64,000 bases of DNA from Billgrantia lactosivorans (GTDB lineage: Bacteria > Pseudomonadota > Gammaproteobacteria > Pseudomonadales > Halomonadaceae): contig NZ_QHGY01000010.1 in assembly GCF_003254665.1 (NCBI RefSeq), positions 48,022 through 112,021 of the forward strand, in the 5' to 3' direction. This document shows positions 63,353 through 64,000 of this stretch, one piece after another; within the stretch, counting starts at the first letter, position 1; each line of letters starts with the position of its first letter. Below the pieces are notes generated by a model. The model was not told the origin of the DNA, did not search any database, and worked only from the letters and a program-made list of their open reading frames with translations. The translations under genes and the position numbers were made by a program.

Positions 63353-63388
63353 AAAGCCCCTCCCCCGCGGCAGCGGGAAAGGGGCTTT
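63353..63388 (-). terminator. Terminator of gbdR, distal hairpin
   Basis: Stem AAAGCCCC/GGGGCTTT extended by CCCGC/GCGGG with a small internal loop; about 60 bases past the gbdR stop, with GGGGCTTT as the trailing arm on the minus strand. Confidence 0.75.
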
Positions 63389-63409
63389 CCAGCGTCGGTA
63401 GAAGCGCAG

Positions 63410-63437
63410 CGGCCCGCGGCAGCCGTGCCGCGGGCCG
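63410..63437 (-). terminator. Hairpin just after gbdR
   Basis: Perfect 12-pair stem CGGCCCGCGGCA/TGCCGCGGGCCG with a GCCG loop, 14 bases after the gbdR stop; first of two tandem hairpins. Confidence 0.7.
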
Positions 63438-63450
63438 TTGCGGGAGCCGC

Positions 63451-64000
63451 TCAATGGTCCAGGCGAACGCTGGCGTAGGTCGGCTCGCCGCGGGCCTGGT
63501 CGAGCGCCATCAGCGCCGCCGAGATCGGCTGCTCCGGCACGGGCTGGAAGGCGACCGGCTGCAGCAGCAGGGTGTCGGAGGGCTGTTCGGCGAGCACCGG
63601 CGGGCGCAGCGGGCTGACCCCCAGGCGCTCCTCCCGCGGCGGCAGGCCGAAGAATTCGCGGTAGCACTTGGAGAAGTGCGGGGTGGAGACGAAGCCGCAG
63701 GCCGAGGCCACCTCGATGATCGACATCGAGGTCTGCTTGAGCAGCTGGCGCGCCCGGGTCAGGCGCAGCTTGAGGTAGTAGCGCGACGGCGAGCAGTTGA
63801 GGTACTTCTGGAACAGCCGCTCGAGCTGGCGGCGCGAGACGTCGACGTAGGCGGCCAGCTCCTCGAGCGAGATGGGCTCTTCCAGGTTGGCCTCCATCAG
63901 CGCGACGATCTCCAGCAGCTTGGGCTGGGTGGTGCCCAGCACGTGCTTGAGGGGCACCCGCTGGTGGTCGTGCTCGCCGCGCACCCGGTCGCAGATGAAC
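63451..64000 (-). CDS. gbdR: AraC family regulator of glycine betaine catabolism, C-terminal part
   Basis: About 183 C-terminal residues are present; the frame runs off the right edge, so the start is outside. The visible part holds a complete AraC DNA-binding domain. Its first helix-turn-helix is ISLEELAAYVDVSRRQLERLFQKYL, the linker CSPSRYYLKLRLTRARQLL, and the second ISIIEVASACGFVSTPHFSKCYREFFG. A 55-residue Pro-rich tail follows. The sequence before it (FICDRVRGEHDHQRVPLKHVLG) fits GbdR, whose N-terminal domain is GATase1-like and senses betaine or dimethylglycine. It is the presumed activator of the gbc, dgc and fdhA genes. Confidence 0.85.
   Translation of the reverse strand, partial: FICDRVRGEHDHQRVPLKHVLGTTQPKLLEIVALMEANLEEPISLEELAAYVDVSRRQLERLFQKYLNCSPSRYYLKLRLTRARQLLKQTSMSIIEVASACGFVSTPHFSKCYREFFGLPPREERLGVSPLRPPVLAEQPSDTLLLQPVAFQPVPEQPISAALMALDQARGEPTYASVRLDH

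Overview
The window looks like chromosomal DNA of a halophilic gammaproteobacterium of the Halomonadaceae (Halomonas or a close relative). This is inferred from the high G+C with GC-rich third positions, acidic proteins, Pseudomonas-like gene sets (gbc/dgc, fpr-finR, aapJQMP, ubiK) and heavy investment in glycine betaine, the usual halophile osmolyte. No taxonomic search was possible. I see no prophage, integrase, transposase, CRISPR array or rRNA; it reads as stable core and niche chromosome.

Layout. 1-2429: end of a sugar-type ABC importer (permease, single-domain ATPase, binding protein). 2520-4700: malate synthase G, with an IclR-like operator upstream. 5007-8459: alpha/beta hydrolase, lipoprotein, YifB ATPase, UbiK. 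8569-10918: NtrC/sigma54-type control region, glnK-amtB-glnK, then a heptamer tandem repeat. 11037-12886: fpr and a divergent FinR-like LysR regulator with a dense promoter/operator region. 12898-15511: chemoreceptor and host-attachment family protein. 15608-19092: phosphonate importer phnDCEE. 20474-24700: amino-acid importer aapJQMP behind a good sigma54 promoter match. 24998-27405: ahpC-ahpF behind an OxyR-like site. 27421-31064: conserved small protein, ChaN-PDZ protein, MFS transporter, acidic exported protein.

31252-40489 is a nearly complete selenocysteine module. It holds fdoG with an in-frame UGA (Sec198) and an adjacent bacterial SECIS hairpin, then fdoH, fdoI, fdhE, selA, selB and the tRNA-Sec gene; only selD is not seen. 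After an L,D-transpeptidase comes a second formate dehydrogenase, the cytosolic NAD-linked FdsGBA type with Cys385 instead of Sec, together with fdhD, fdsD and the divergent regulator fdsR (41470-48780).

48793-64000 is the glycine betaine catabolic region: gbcA/gbcB (betaine to dimethylglycine plus formaldehyde), fdhA (formaldehyde to formate), a BCCT transporter, dgcA-dgcB-etfA-etfB (dimethylglycine to sarcosine plus formaldehyde), a conserved DUF protein, a dipeptidase and the AraC regulator gbdR, which is cut by the window end. Together the right half encodes betaine uptake, two demethylation steps, formaldehyde oxidation and two formate dehydrogenases, so methyl groups can be carried to CO2 with electrons going both to the quinone pool (FDH-O) and to NADH (Fds). 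That physical clustering, and a pair of structured intergenic repeats inside the dgc locus, are the most notable things here.
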